In this document: piece after piece, positions 38,937 through 51,782 of the stretch
Position numbering within the stretch: the stretch's first letter is position 1
Layout: each line of letters opens with the position of its first letter
DNA from: Effrenium voratum
Lineage: Eukaryota; Sar; Dinophyceae; Suessiales; Symbiodiniaceae
NCBI GenBank assembly: GCA_963377175.1
Contig: CAUJNA010002924.1
Span: 256,468 to 320,467 of the forward strand
Direction of reading: 5' to 3'
DNA length: 64,000 nucleotides
Program-made: the position numbers and the translations under genes
Notes under the pieces: generated by a model
Told to the model about the DNA's origin: nothing
The model's database searches: none
The model's input: the letters and a program-made list of their open reading frames with translations, nothing else

Positions 38937-39931
38937 GTGTTCATATAAATATGGCATTCCTAATATGTTTACAATTGTAATTTCTAGCCTCAACATTACA
39001 TATACTATATATATATATATATATCTGTAAGCGCGCTGAAATCAAGCAATACCTAGGCACCGGGGGGGGCGTAGTACATATATATATATATATATATGTA
39101 TACATACATATATATATATACATATATTTTTATATATTCATATTATTACAAATATATTCATTTTGTTCGGGGGAAGAAACAGCAAGTGACACTGAGGGCT
39201 CGCCTGGGCAGAGCCATTTGCCGCGGCAAGACTCCTTGGCCTCCTCCCCTAGCAGCCGGGGCCCCGGATGTGTCAAATCTTTGGTGCGTCAGGGCGCCCG
39301 TTTTCTGCGGGCTTGGGGAAACCAACACTAGGTCCCCCAGCTAGGCGCCTTTTCACCCTTGTTTGGGGGAGGGTTCCCCTACAGGAAAACTTGTTCAAAC
39401 TAAGAACGGAAAATTAGAGACTAAGAGCTGAAAAGAGGGATACTAAGAGCGGAAAAGATGATTCTAAGAGCAGAAAATGACTGGGGAAAACCAAAAGGAC
39501 AACTCCAAGAAAAGACACTCCCAAGTAGGGGAACCCCCAAATTTGCCTGGGATGATCGCCAATGGTCTCCAAGAATGTTGGGTTCTCCGCCTTTGGATGC
39601 ATCAATCATTTGAGTGGTACGTTCTTGGCTTTGCTGTTGGTGTCCTCAATTCAAGGAAGTGTCAAGAAAGCACAGAATGGATTGTCACCGGTAGTAAAGA
39701 GCATGACATTCGACGCCTGACCAAATGCATGGCACGATGCATGAACCAGGTATCGTTCACACGACCAAGGGGGGAGTGTTTCCCCCCCCCCCCCCCACAT
39801 GCCAAAAAGGGCGCAACTGTTCACTAGGCTCATGTTTTCGCCAGTTGTCCTTAACATCAATTTTGAGCCCTTCCCTTCCAATCTTCATCCATTCGCCTAA
39901 TCTATGGCGAGCTTGGGGTAAAACGAGCTCT
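38937..39931. other. Host DNA with AT microsatellites
   Basis: (TA)n runs lie at about 39005-39025 and 39078-39130, and a truncated family A MITE at about 39328-39390. No gene is supported. Confidence 0.5.
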
Positions 39932-40063
39932 CTAAGGGTCGATTGCCCATTCTTTTCAACCATTGTTCTTCTCAAAAACCAGCTGTTTCCTCACATGTTT
40001 GATGTTTTGCTTTTTGTTTGTTTAAAGAAGGATCCCTGGAAAGAATGGGGAAGGTACTCCTAG
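39932..40063. mobile_element. MITE-like element, family C
   Basis: It begins CTAAGGGTCGATTGCCCATT and ends AATGGGGAAGGTACTCCTAG; same family as 7628-7752. Confidence 0.65.
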
Positions 40064-41839
40064 AAGCTCACCCTGATGGCCCTAAGTTGCTCTGCTCGTG
40101 GGTCAGTCCATCTCAGGCGCATTGCTGAGTCCTGGCGGCAGACGCGGTGGATTCGGCCGGCATCCCAGGCTTTGCGGCTTTGGGTTCAAGGGATATCCTG
40201 AATCCTTGGCTTTACGGGTCCCCAAAGTAGTTTTCCAAAAGAGCTGAGAGCTTGTTTGAGTACCCCAAGTTGCAGCATCTGATTTAGGTTGATGTGTTGG
40301 CCGTGGTTCTGCATTACTTCTTGGAGCAACATAACTTACATATAGCGATAATATATATATATACATATATATACCTGTTCACAATTGTATTTGTCTATAT
40401 ATATATAGATATATTGACTTTGTATATGTTGATATAACTATACAACAGCGTAGCCATTTATTTATTGTTGGATGCTGGGATGATGGACGCGTACAAGGTC
40501 TATGAGTACAGTTTGAAACTTTTGCTCTGAGCGCCCGTTCTCCCTGTTGCGCTTGGTTCAAACATGTGACCCTTGGGTAGACGCAAAGTACCTTTTACAA
40601 GGGGCAGGCAGAATGATTCGACTCGCTGATTTCATGTCAGCTATGAGTTCCTTCGATTTCAGCTTCCTCTTGGCTCCCCATCAAGCTCGTTTCCTCTCCT
40701 GGTTCCTGGGTACCGAGTCGCAAGGAATCAGCAGAGTCAGGTTAAGGCTGCGTACCGGGGGCCCGGGGCAGCAACAGGCAACTTGATCATCCGAAGGGAG
40801 CCCATGAGCGAACGGTTGCCCAAGTTTTCAGTTGGCTCCCCAAATCATTGATCTGCAGTTGACGGCCCTTCCCATCTTGTAAGGGGTAGAGAGTATGGGC
40901 TAGGGAAACGGTGTTGTGGGCATGCCCAAAGACTTCGAGTTCACTAGAAACTGGTTCGGGTTATGTTGTTCCAAGTTGGCTGGCGACATATTTCCAGACG
41001 AGTGCCTCCTCAATTTAAGTTGGGCACTTTGTTTCTTTTGCGGAGGCATGGGCAATTTCTAGTGACTGTCTTTTCAGTGAAATCTTGCCTTGGTCAACTG
41101 GTGAAGGGCTTTTGGTACCACAAACCCCAACAAGTCGAGGGTTTGCTGGCTATCGGGGGCATAAAGCTTGATTTTCCGCCAAGGAACACCACGTTTACGT
41201 TTCTGTAGGGGGCACCTCGTTTTTAAACCAAGCACCAAGAACAAAGCGTGAATGTTTCATCTTTGTCTGTGGTCCGTGGGTTTACCCTCACACTGGGAGT
41301 GGCAGACCTTTTGTCCAAAGCAGCACTTCAATCGGCAGTGTAAAGTGCCATCAGCCCTGCGCTGGCCCAAGGAGTGAAGCGCGGCGATGAAAATTAACGC
41401 CGCAGATGTATATCAAACGGCAGCACTCACTGACTCCCCCTCCGAAACCACCTATCACCTCCTCAAGCCACACGAAGGCTATAGGCTTATTCTAAGGCTC
41501 GCCCAGGCTGACTTCGGCTTCTAAGGCCAAGGCTTACTTAGTGTTGCAAGGATCTGCAACAGAGGCCCCGTAACAAAAGGGAGGCAGAACAAGGCGTAGG
41601 TGAACTGATTTGAGCAACATGTATCAGGTTACGGCTGTGTTGGCGTCTGAGGGCATTCTCAAGTCTGCTCTGGCCCTGGTTTTGCTTGCCGGTCTTGCCC
41701 AGAGCTCTGGCCAAAAACCAGTACAGACAGATCTTCAAACCCTTCCGCATTTTTTGTCTGGCTCCAAGGTTCCCCCAAGTTTTCCGCCGCTTCCCTCTTT
41801 TCTCCTTCCCGTCTCTCGCCTTTTCTTTTTTCCTTCGCC
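40064..41839. other. Host DNA without a supported gene
   Basis: AT microsatellites lie at about 40350-40415. Other frames lack domains. Confidence 0.4.
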
Positions 41840-42002
41840 ATGGCGCTGAACGCCAGCATCTCAGTGACCAACTCCTCAGGCACGGTGCGCGTGGGCTTCG
41901 CAGAGGAGGACAAGGCACTGAAGGTGCATGTCCTGCAGAGCCTCGCCGAGGTCTTGCACAACCTGGCGGACATGAAGGAGGGAAAACATGTGGCTGTGGT
42001 TG
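41840..42002 (+). CDS. Possible host first exon
   Basis: From an ATG in good context (CGCCATGGCG) the frame reads MALNASISVTNSSGTVRVGF, then about 30 charged residues with GC-rich third positions. It ends where a dispersed repeat (shared with 48065-48175 and 51010-51120) begins. No domain is recognised, and the downstream exons cannot be placed. Confidence 0.35.
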
Positions 42003-42089
42003 TCAAAACCGTTTTGGGATCCCATTTTGGGGTAGGCGCACCACCCATTTTAGTCTGTTTTAGTGGGGATTGGGATGTTCAAGGACGTA

Positions 42090-42944
42090 CCTGGAACCCC
42101 AAGTAGCCACTTTGTTCCAGCCACTTTACCCACTAGTAGCCCACAATTTGATCAAAGTAGCTGGAAAATAAAGGCAAGTGGGGATCTAGGTAACATGTGG
42201 GTCTGTGGATGGAGGGATCCTACCCCGGACTTCTTTTGTGTTTTTCCGTTTGGTTCGCAAAAACAAGGAGGGACCCCCCAACTTGTTTCTTTTCTAAAAA
42301 AAAATAAAAAAAAAATGATTCGCCAAAACCAAAAAATGAAGGTCACCCCAAGCAAGCGACGCACCCAAGGCTTGGCTGAAAGCAGAATTCGGAGCAAATT
42401 CATGGCTTATGTTTTCCGTTTGGTTTCAGTACCCCGAAAAGGGTCGCCTCATTTTTTTTAGTTTTCTCAGGTATCAGCTCTCTTAAGCTGCCGCTGGGGG
42501 CTGAACAAAATGAACAATTTGCATGGGGGATTTCTCAAAGGGAAAGGACCCCACTTTGGTTGGTAAATAAGTAAAGAGGGGAAGCCATGGTTGTGGCAAA
42601 GTGGTTCGGTTATTGAGGGCCCGTTTGAAGGGAAACTAGAAGGGAAAACAGCAGTTCAGGGATCCCCCTGTTGTGACACATGCCCAAGTGCGTTGTACCC
42701 CTCTTTGGGATAGTAAATAAAACGGATGCCAAAAAGAAACCAAACTTTTTAGGGCCCCTTTGTGAGAAACACCAACAGTAAGCAACTAGCCATTGTGCTT
42801 TGAGTTGTTTTCCTGTTTGCCTAGTTTGCAGGTAAATCCATCCTCTGAGTGTGGCAAGTGGGTTTAGGTTGCCATTTCTGTCAGGAGATCTGCTTGAAAG
42901 TGGCCAATGCTAAAAGTAGTTACGGGGACCGTCCATGTTATGAG
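42090..42944. other. Host DNA without a supported gene
   Basis: Intron-like or intergenic; no coding or repeat structure that I can support. Confidence 0.4.
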
Positions 42945-43060
42945 GAGGATCAGAGACCGGAGCTGCTTCAAGGAGTGGACATCCTGAGCAAGCAGCGAAT
43001 CAACATGGAGAGAGCCGTGCAGCTCGGCTCTGCGACTGACTTCTGCCATGGCTATATGTG
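42945..43060 (+). CDS. Possible host exon
   Basis: The frame reads EDQRPELLQGVDILSKQRIN and on, with codon use more regular than its surroundings. No domain; exon limits are not determined. Confidence 0.2.
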
Positions 43061-44341
43061 AACCAACGGTGATTCTTCCACTTATGACCACAGCTACAAC
43101 CTTGGTTGCTCCTTTGAACCGAAATGACCTTTGTCACATTCAAAAAATGTTGATTTTCACTAGGAGGGGGTCAGTCTGACCAGGAAGACCGAGAAGAATG
43201 AGAAAGACTTGACAGACTTCAAGTGGAAGCCTTTGGGCCAGCAGAGATCGACATCGTCCAGGTCCAGTGTCAGATGCCATTCCGAGACGCCGAAGACACC
43301 ACGCGTGGACCATCCACGGCGACCCAAATCTACCCCAGCCGCATTCGGATGCGAGAGAACTGGCTTTTGGCCTTTCGCCAGCACGAAAGCCCATTCGCGG
43401 AGCGACTGAGTCGGTTTTTTTTACGCGCCTGTACAGCGACTGAGTCGCTTACAGCTGTTGAATTTTGTATAGCTGCTGTTTTGCGCAGCTTGCTGGAGTT
43501 TGGTCGGTTTGGGCTGGTATTGCGACTCGCGCGTTTCATATTGGCTGAGGCCGAGGGCCTTGAAAACTTGTCCAGCCTTCGGTGCTCAGTGCTTCGGAGT
43601 CTGAGTGCTTGGAGTGCAGGTGGCAATTGGCTAGCGTTTACATTCGCGACTAGCCAGCCGAGAAAACAAAGCGCTCAAGTACATCCATGGAGCTGCCGTG
43701 CAGGTACGTTTCAGGGAGCCAGGACTTGCACGACGGGATGAAGTCTTCCTTGAAAGTCATGCTGCTACGCATGTGTTGTTTCTTATTTTCGGGTTTTTGG
43801 AACACGGAGAGTACGTTGCCTGTGACGCAAGGTCGGTCGCAATCCGACTTCAGCTACACGTCCTTTGCAGACTTCAACCGCAAGCAGGATGAGGGGGGGG
43901 CCTTGTTTGGGTGAGGTTCCATGGTGGTGGAAACAAGAGTTTGTTGGGTTGCCACAGTCTGTAATAATTACCAAGATAATATTCTTCACATGGCAAAAAT
44001 CTAGTACTGGGGATGGCCTGCTTGGAATCACAGAAGGGTGATTCTCAACAACCAGGTTTCTTATTTTGTTTGGATGGTGTTCCCCTGACCGCAAGCCCGT
44101 TGGCTGCATGATCCATAGCATACCTTATCTTATGCAGAGTAACTTGACAGATGTTCTACATTTGTTTGGTTTATGCTGCACACCGAGATTAAACTCTGGT
44201 TGACAAGGGGGCCTTATTCCATGAGGTTGATGCATGTAAGGTCAGCATTACTTGCGTCTGCAAATGGTGCCCATGGATTCCATTTCCCGTTTTGCACCAA
44301 CACAACCACGCTCAAGTAGAAGGAACATGGCGAAGGCTTAC
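43061..44341. other. Host DNA without a supported gene
   Basis: No gene is supported. The last 50 bases (about 44291-44341) are repeated at 54185-54233, immediately before another family A MITE. Confidence 0.4.
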
Positions 44342-44468
44342 CTAGGTCCCCCAGTAGTGCCCTTTTACCGCTTTTTTGGGGGAGAGTTCCCCAAAAAAAA
44401 TAGACTCAATAGACTACAGAAACAAAAAGTTGGTACCCTTACTCTCACCTCTCTACTGGAGGACCTAG
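44342..44468. mobile_element. MITE-like element, family A
   Basis: CTAGGTCCCCCAGTAG at the start, CTACTGGAGGACCTAG at the end, flanked by TTAC on both sides (44338-44341 and 44469-44472). Confidence 0.85.
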
Positions 44469-44937
44469 TTACCAGAGTTTTTTCTCAAAACAAAGGATGC
44501 TGCTTTCCTCTCGGTTTCTCTTTTCATTTCTGCCAACCGGGGGGTTGCCTGCGGATCGCTCTCGGGCGCAGATGGCTTGGCTTCGGGCCATGTCGTTGAA
44601 GCGACGAAATTTCGTGGTTCGATGGACAGGGAATGAGAAATGGAATGACCCTGGAAAAAAGGAAAAACAAAAAACAAAAAACGGGGGGGAACATCCAACT
44701 GGTGCTTTCCTTCTAGGGAATCCCTAGTTTCATTTTTTTTTGGAAGCTCACAAGAACTCACTTGCCCAAAGCGAATCGACATTTTAACCTTTTGGTTTCC
44801 CTGGTTTGGTTCATATTTAGGGATCCTCAAAACTAATCACCTTCTATTTCTGGGTCCCATCCGGGCAACTGAGAGCACCTGGTTGAATGTCTGGGTTCGC
44901 TTGAAAATTGCCTCCAAAAGACCAGCCTCTTGTCCAT

Positions 44938-45046
44938 AGGTGTCCTTTTTGGTTGTTTTGGTGGAACAATAGATGGCGATTCATGGTTTACCTGCTGGTT
45001 TAATCATCTACCAGGGATATTCATCTATTTGCCTAAAAGGACACCT
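44938..45046. mobile_element. MITE-like element, family I
   Basis: AGGTGTCCTTTTTGG at the start and AAAAGGACACCT at the end, with the interior motif GGTTTAATCATCTACCAGGG. A second copy is at 48611-48723. Confidence 0.75.
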
Positions 45047-45090
45047 ATGCTCTTGTCATGGAACCTGACTGTGACGAAAAAAAGCAAGGG

Positions 45091-45240
45091 CCCTTTTCCG
45101 CGGAGCCGCGAGGAAGGGGAGGCGGAGCCAGATCTGCCGGACATGCCGGACACAGCGTCCCCGGCGTTTTTAGAGTTCCTCATGGTGGTCCTCAAGGGAC
45201 AGGAGCCGCGTCCATTCGGTGTGGATTCGGACCTCGGACG
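45091..45240 (+). CDS. Possible host exon
   Basis: The frame reads REEGEAEPDLPDMPDTASPA then FLEFLMVVLKGQEP, with GC-rich third positions and an acidic-to-hydrophobic pattern. No domain was recognised. It lies between a family I and a family E element, which may mark introns. Confidence 0.3.
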
Positions 45241-45251
45241 TGGCTTCCTTT

Positions 45252-45357
45252 TCTTTGGCGCATTTTGGATGGATGTTAGGATTTTAACTTTTTGCCAACG
45301 AATGAGTTTCCCATTAAACCACTAAAAGTTAAACTTTTGGCAGGGGAGCGGCAAGCA
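45252..45357. mobile_element. MITE-like element, family E
   Basis: Same layout as 11639-11745: GGATGTTAGGATTTTAACTT then AAAAGTTAAACTTTTGGC. Confidence 0.65.
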
Positions 45358-46520
45358 GCCGTTTTTGGTTTCCTTGGCAATCCCCCGCAACAAGGATACC
45401 TCAAACCTGCAGCCAGGCTTGTATATTCCATGATGAAGGTCAAATACGTCTTCCTCACATGCATCCGGTTTGTGAATCATAGTCGTTTGCCGCAGATGGT
45501 GTCTGAAAGTGTGGACCTCTGATTGACGCCGCTCAGAAAGAACAGAAGGCCGGCCCTTTCAGGCCATACTTAGAAAATCTGCATTCACCATAGCGTCAGG
45601 CTTTGGATTTTGGTCTGATTCGTTTGAAGTGAACACAAAGGCAGCAAACCAGGACGCGACTGCGTAACTGGCACGATTCCCGGTAGTCTACTGCTCATTT
45701 AGAGGAGGCTAGACAGAACCCCCCAACAAAAAGCAATAGCAGAACATCAAGTAGGGACAGCTACGCTTCTGCATTTGGGGGGCAAGTAGCCTTGTCAGTG
45801 GCTCAAATGAACAAAAAACAGGAATGCATCCTTCTTGTTGAAGAACTTCAAGGTCATGTGACAATCTCGTTTGTTTACGGACAACTGGAGATAAGTGACC
45901 TCCGTCCATAAATTCGAGTATCGGTGCTTGGTTGCGAGTTAAACACAACGGCTTGTATTCACCATCATCCAAATGCACACATAGCTGTGCCAAACGAGAT
46001 GATGTTGGCTGGTTTGCAGTGGTACCGACGGAACCTTCGTCAAAGAGACAAATTAGTGAGAGGGATGGTCCACTGCGTCTGTGGTGTCACAGAGGGTGTC
46101 ATGTTCTCCCATGTCCTGCAAGGCGCTGCAAGGCGCTGCAAGGGGTATCGGTTGACCCGGATTCATAACTCCCTGGTCGATTCATAGCGGGGTGTCCCAT
46201 TTGACAAGGAAGCCTTCATTCTTCGGTGAAGTGAAGATTGGGATGGAACAGACAACACTCATCGGCCAAGGTAGGGGCTCCTTGCGAAGTGCAAGTGAGC
46301 CATCAAAAGCTCTGATGAAAGGTAAGGGACAGTCCCAGCCAGAAGAATTGGTGCGGACATCCGCCTTGATTCTTTATAAGTTCTTTTTCCATGGCAGGGT
46401 TTGATTGTGACTGAAGTGGTAAGGGTCCCGCTGACACGCGGAACATGGTGGTAAGCAGAGTCCTCTTTAGCCTTGGAAGGAATCTGACAGGAGACTGTGA
46501 AATCCGCGGTCGGAACTAGC
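45358..46520. other. Host DNA without a supported gene
   Basis: Short frames only; a small GCGCTGCAAG triplication lies near 46115-46142. Confidence 0.4.
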
Positions 46521-46638
46521 CGAGGTCCCCCAGTAGTGCCCTTTCTCACCCCGTTTTTTGGGGGAGGTTTCCCCTAATAAAATAGACGACAGAAAAAAGT
46601 TGGTACCCTTATTCTAACCTCGCTACAGGAGGACCTAG
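46521..46638. mobile_element. MITE-like element, family A
   Basis: A copy with ends CGAGGTCCCCCAGTAG and CTACAGGAGGACCTAG, flanked by TAGC on both sides (46517-46520 and 46639-46642). Confidence 0.85.
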
Positions 46639-47239
46639 TAGCGCTCCCTTTTTGGTGCATGAGGATATGCGGACCAGCGGCGACCCACTTCCTTTGACTT
46701 CGAAGGTGCCTTGGCTGTCCTAGTTGCCTCTCCTGTTTGCTGAGGAGAGGTGGGAAGACCATGTGCTTGCAAGCATAGGTGTCCGTTTTAGGCTCGTTTG
46801 GTAAAAAAGTGTTTGCAAGCATAGGTGTGCGTTTTAGGCCAGTTTGTTAAGACAAATCGATGGCACTGGTTTAGATGGAGCACATTACCAGGGCCATCTA
46901 ATTGTCCAAAAGCCCATTGGTTTTAGGTGCACACTGTTTGGGAGCAGAGACCAGCTACGTCGAACTTGGGCCAAGTTGCATCGTCATGTATCCCATCGGG
47001 CATTGCTGAAGTTTCCAGAGGGTATTGAATCAGTCAGATACGCAAGGCATTTCCCGATCTGAATAAAGGCGACGGAATCCATGGAATCCTCAAAAACGGG
47101 TGCGGTGTGACTGCTCCCCTTTCTTTTGGGCAGACCTTTTGGAATGTCGCAGCCCTACGCCAGGCTGCAAGCACCAGTCATTCTTGGCTAGCTCCCTTGA
47201 AAGCCAGCCAGATTTGAACGCATATAAGACGCAGGTTTA

Positions 47240-47360
47240 CTAGGTCCCCCAGTAGTGCCCTTTCTCACCCCTTTTCTTGGTTGGGAGGGTTCCCCTACTA
47301 AGATTGATTACAGAAACAAAAAGGCTACCCTTATTCCAACCTCCCTACTACAGGACCTAT
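47240..47360. mobile_element. MITE-like element, family A
   Basis: It begins CTAGGTCCCCCAGTAG and ends CTACTACAGGACCTAT; slightly diverged at the right end. Confidence 0.75.
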
Positions 47361-48610
47361 TTGACTTCGGCGCTTTGCAATCCTTAACCACAGGCCCCAT
47401 ATTAAGGCTCCATCTCACATAGGTTTGTGCACGAAGCACTTTCACGACAGTCGTGTTTGCTGGTTCTGCGGAGGTGAGGAAAGGTTTAAAAAACGTTCTC
47501 GCCTAATCAACTGAATGTTATACCGTTATACCTTTGTGAGTTGGTGACCGATGGACGTGTTTGGGCCAAGATGGCTGTTTTTGTTCTTAAGGACCGAACT
47601 GTTTCACGTCGGGTCAGGTTCGCAGTGGGCGAGGGCCGATTTTTGAAAAGATGGTGCACCCCTAAAAACGGGGAAGGCAGAAAGGTGAGTCTTGGCTTCA
47701 ACTAGAAGGTCTCCTCAAAGGCTTTCCTGCCGATGATCCTTAAGCTGTCTTGGTCCTTGCTACGAATCCTAGGCTCAAACGCTGCCAAGCTGTCCAGGCG
47801 ATTCCCAACAACAGGTCCTTAGAGGTTCCGACTTGGAAGCTGGTTGAAGAATCGAAGGTTCAAAGCCAGCCCATGTAGGAACAAACATGCTCACCCTGAA
47901 GTTGCGATGTCGTTTACCGGATAAAGTTATATCAGGTCGTTCATACACCTCCCATTTGAGCCAACACACAGATAGGAGGGTACATGAGTGTACTACATCG
48001 TCCCCCGCTCCCACGCTCCCCCTGAATAAACAATCGTTTAGAAATGCGAAGGCGTGATGTGGCTGTGGGTCAAAACCCATGGCTCCATTTTGGGGTCGGT
48101 GAATTCACCACCCGTTTTAGAACCTATCTTAGTGGTTGGATTGGGATGTTCACTTGGGGGTACGATTTGGGTTTTGACCCACAGCCAAGCGGGTTAAAAT
48201 TAAACCACCCGGAATTGGATCGCAGATTTTGGTCTATGTTTCCACTTACCAGGGCAACCCATTTTGGGGTTAGCACATTGTTGACAACCACAGCCATGTG
48301 TTTTATGGTTTTCGGGTTGGTTTTCGGGTTAACACGGGCGGTTAGGGGGTGAACGGCACGGATTTGGTGCTGGACCTAAAGCTGAGCGAGGGCGGCTTCA
48401 TTAGGCGCCCGGATCCGGCTATACAGGGACCCGTGGCGTGGATTTTTGTTCTGGGCACTTCATATACAAAGAGTTGATGGCGGCTTGTCCGTTTCCCGGA
48501 TCCGGTTTTGGGTGCTGCGAATTGGTTCTGGGCACTTCATGTAGAAAAGGGTGGATGACTATTCCGTCCGGCCCCCGAATGACCACAGGGGGAAAAATCA
48601 TTTATGACAT
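47361..48610. other. Host DNA without a supported gene
   Basis: It contains a dispersed repeat near 48065-48175 (also at 42003-42090 and 51010-51120). No gene is supported. Confidence 0.4.
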
Positions 48611-48723
48611 AGGTGATAGGAGTCCTTTTTGTTTTGCTGGAAAAATGGAGGGCGATTCCTGGTTTACCTGGTGGTTTAATCATCTACCAGGGATATCCAT
48701 CTATCTCCTCTAAAAGGACACCT
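48611..48723. mobile_element. MITE-like element, family I
   Basis: A second copy of the 44938-45046 element, with the same interior (GGTTTAATCATCTACCAGGG). Confidence 0.7.
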
Positions 48724-50865
48724 ATGGTTGATGAAATTTCCGTCCGGCCGAATGACCATCGGTCACTTGTCCGATTTAGTGGTGTCCCCATCGCACGCAA
48801 AGGACCCTTCGTTTGGCGTTTCGCCACTAGAGGCGATGGGAATCCATCCATGGTGTTTCACCTAGAGGTAAAGATCCCGATTTGTTGGCCGACGACGGCT
48901 TGCCGGGCAGCACTTGTATCAATGGAACCTTGGAGGGTGGGTCAACAAAAAGAGGGGAATACTTGGCTGCTATTGGGTTGGATCTTTAGACTTTAACTTT
49001 GTGGGACATAAAGGGTGTTTTACACTAAACCCCCCAAAAAGTTAAACTTTTTGCAGGGGGGTCAAGAGCAGCCAAGAATATATGGCTTTGCCCCTTCCTT
49101 TTAAGACGTAAAAACCGGGGGCGGTGCCCTTGGATTTGATACATCTATCGGCAAGGACCGCCCTTTTGGTGCTTTTGTTAGCAGCCCATGGTGGGTAAGT
49201 GGTTCTGTCTTTGGACTCGATACCTTTGGGGTGGTTAAACCAGCACCGTTGGGGGTCCCCGATTTTGACACCAGATAGGGGGTGGTTTTCAGCCCAGAGG
49301 AAAGTTTGCCTTGGCAGAGGTAGTTTGCAGGGAACAACTTGGGGAGCCCCGGAAATGAGGCGATGGTTTGATTTGGGGCGTTTACGAGCCACCACCATTC
49401 AGGTACAGTACTTGAAGCAAGGAAACTTTTGAAAAGGCCCAGCCGGAAATGCGCAGATGCGCGCTTTTGATTGTTATGGGTACCCTCCCACCAGCTAACA
49501 TGGAAGTGTACAGACCCTGTAGAAAGACTACTTTCCTTTTGGAAAGGCCCTTTTTCCACATCCATGTTAGTTGGTGGGAGGGTATACCCTTTGATTCCAT
49601 TGTTTAGCTATGCCAAGTGGGGTAGCATCACGACACATCTTTCATCGCATCCGCGGGTTTGAATCGTCATGGAGTCGACCTGAGGGGTCGTTGGTCAAAA
49701 GACGGAGAAGGCACATGCCACGTTCAACAACACCCACTTGTCCAGCTTTCAGTGAAAATTCCGAAAATTGATCGCCGACGATTGGGCAGGTCAGCAGGTG
49801 TTCAATCCCATCAAATCAATAGTCGGGGCCATGTAGTTCAGGTGGTTCCGGCATGTCGCTTGCATATTCCGCTTTCTGGGCTTGATTCTCGCTTGGCAAT
49901 CGGCTGGGTGGATGGTTTGGATTTGTTACCACCCTGCAAATCAACACGGGACCCGAAACCCCAAAGAACATCCGCTTTGCAGAAAACCCATTTTTTTTCG
50001 TGTGACCCCCCGGAATCTCGTTTCCGAGTCAGAATGCTTATTTGTAGAAGTGTAACAGGTCAATCGCCCGAAATTGGCACACTTTCTCACCCATTCTGAC
50101 CCCTATTTGAAGAAAGCTCTGGGAAGCAGCTCACCATGTAGGTTCTTTCCTTGATCCAAGTCCTGCCTTTGATTGGGGACTGTTTGCCATAAGGCGCCTT
50201 GCAGTGTTCGTCTCCAGCGCCCCCAAATGGGCAAATGGTTTTCCTTTAGGTTCCCTGAAAGTGAACCCCAAAGAGGGTTCCAGCTCAAAAAAAGACACAG
50301 ACCCTTCCAACTAAGATGCAATCCAAGCGGGGGGCATGTCGTGGTTCCATCCCTTGCAGACTGATCAAAGGTTAGCCTGATAGGTCTGCCTCGGCTGGTA
50401 GGACTTCGGACCCTTCAGGAACTTTCTCGGGCTTCCAGGAAGCATCCATGGTTGTTGGGAAACATTGGACACATTTTTGCTTATGGTGGTTTAGTGGTTG
50501 GAATCCAACCACTTAACTTCTAAAACTCCAACATCCGCCTGGAAGTGTCTTACCAACCTGGGTACAGGTCCAGCTGGATGCTTTTGGTGGATTTTTTCAC
50601 ATCACCGTGGCCAATTTGTGGGATTCTCTTCTTGGTGGCTCCCAGCCATCCGGTTCGAAAAGCTTGTTAGAGCTTTTTAGTGTCTAATGATTGGATTTCC
50701 ATTCAACCCCCCAACAGTTAGTCACTCCAACAGTTAGTCACTTTTCGTGGGGGATCTGAAAACGAACAGCCCAGTTTTGGTCTGGCTGGTGTTCGAATTC
50801 TTTGCGGAGCCCTGGATTTCAGCCCTGATCGCTGGCCACCGCACCCATATGAATCATCAGCCATC
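48724..50865. other. Host DNA with MITEs, no supported gene
   Basis: A diverged family E element lies near 48968-49057 and a family D element at 49481-49584 (ends TACCCTCCCA and GGGAGGGTA). Another dispersed repeat is near 50452-50525. No gene is supported. Confidence 0.45.
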
Positions 50866-50868
50866 ACA

Positions 50869-50958
50869 GCGCGAGTTCTGGAGGCAGGGCTCTACCCTGA
50901 ACGCAGATGACGACACCAGCTCTGCCACGGACTCAAGGAAGCTCAGGCACACCATGGC
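50869..50958 (+). CDS. Possible host exon
   Basis: The frame reads REFWRQGSTLNADDDTSSAT then DSRKLRHTMAV, GC-rich at third positions; no domain. Confidence 0.2.
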
Positions 50959-51499
50959 GGTGGTTTGGTAGAATGCTGAAATGCATTGGTTTGGTACCAT
51001 GGCGGTGGTGTGGTACATGGCGATCCCATATTGGGGTAGGTGCACCACCCATTTTAGGCTTTATTTTAGTGGGGATTGGGATGTTCACTGGGGGTACGAT
51101 TTGGATTTTGACCATATTTTGATGTTCCGTTGTTGGTTTTAAAGGGAATCTATCCTTCCAGCTGCAACCTTCGACAACTGACAGATGAAGCGAGGCGTTG
51201 GCGCAAGCATCACATCGCTTTGCTTCTGGCTGCATCACAAATGCGGCCCTCAGCTGTAGAACCGTTTGTACGTTTGCAATACTTGTTCATGCATCTCTTT
51301 GTGCAGTGGGCCAGTTCAGGTTTTTTCCCGCGTCTGTTCCCACACTTTTTCTTCTGCCGGGGTGTCAGGGGAAAAATCAGACGGGAGGATCGCTCGGTAG
51401 GCAGAGCTTAGCTCCAGTCTCGATCTGTTTCAGTGGCCTTCCGAAGGGCCCGTCGAGCTGTCTGCAAATGGCTGTGCGTCAAACTTCAGTCAGGCTTAC

Positions 51500-51757
51500 G
51501 TGGGAATTTTGGTCCTTTCCATCTACTGGGCTATTAAACCGGCCCTTCTTGTTAGGGATGCACTCGGTTCATGGGAATGGGAGTATAAGCAACATGTGTC
51601 CGGCATTCGGCAAGGATGCCGTCTCTTCCCATACTTGTTTGTTATCGTGTTGTCGTGTGTCGATTCTGAATCCCTTGTGAGCCGTGTGAGCAGCCAGATG
51701 CCTGGTCTCAGCTTGGACATGGATTTCTACACTGATACAAGCTTGTTCTGGCTGTGA
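51500..51757 (+). pseudogene. Non-LTR reverse transcriptase fragment (motifs B and C)
   Basis: The translation has VSGIRQGCRLFPYLFVIVLS, the RT motif B block (usually G-x-R-Q-G-x-P-L-S-P-Y-L-F), and then GLSLDMDFYTDTSLFWL, in which YTDT stands where YADD is expected. A stop follows. The catalytic change and the stop mark it as dead. Motif D and the region after it lie at 53220-53640, beyond a 1.37-kb insertion. Confidence 0.75.
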
Positions 51758-51782
51758 GTCAAAACCCTGTACCCCTGGTGAA

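Noticed and set aside
37056..38948. Frames of 100-259 residues with repeating CVCVCV and RNRTQDGGYPLGFSL
   Set aside because: They are translations of the 95-bp minisatellite and its GT tracts; overlapping frames all stay open, so there is no coding signal.
41538..42461. Several overlapping frames above 120 residues
   Set aside because: Only the ATG frame at 41840 has a coding look; the others are in competing frames and on the opposite strand.
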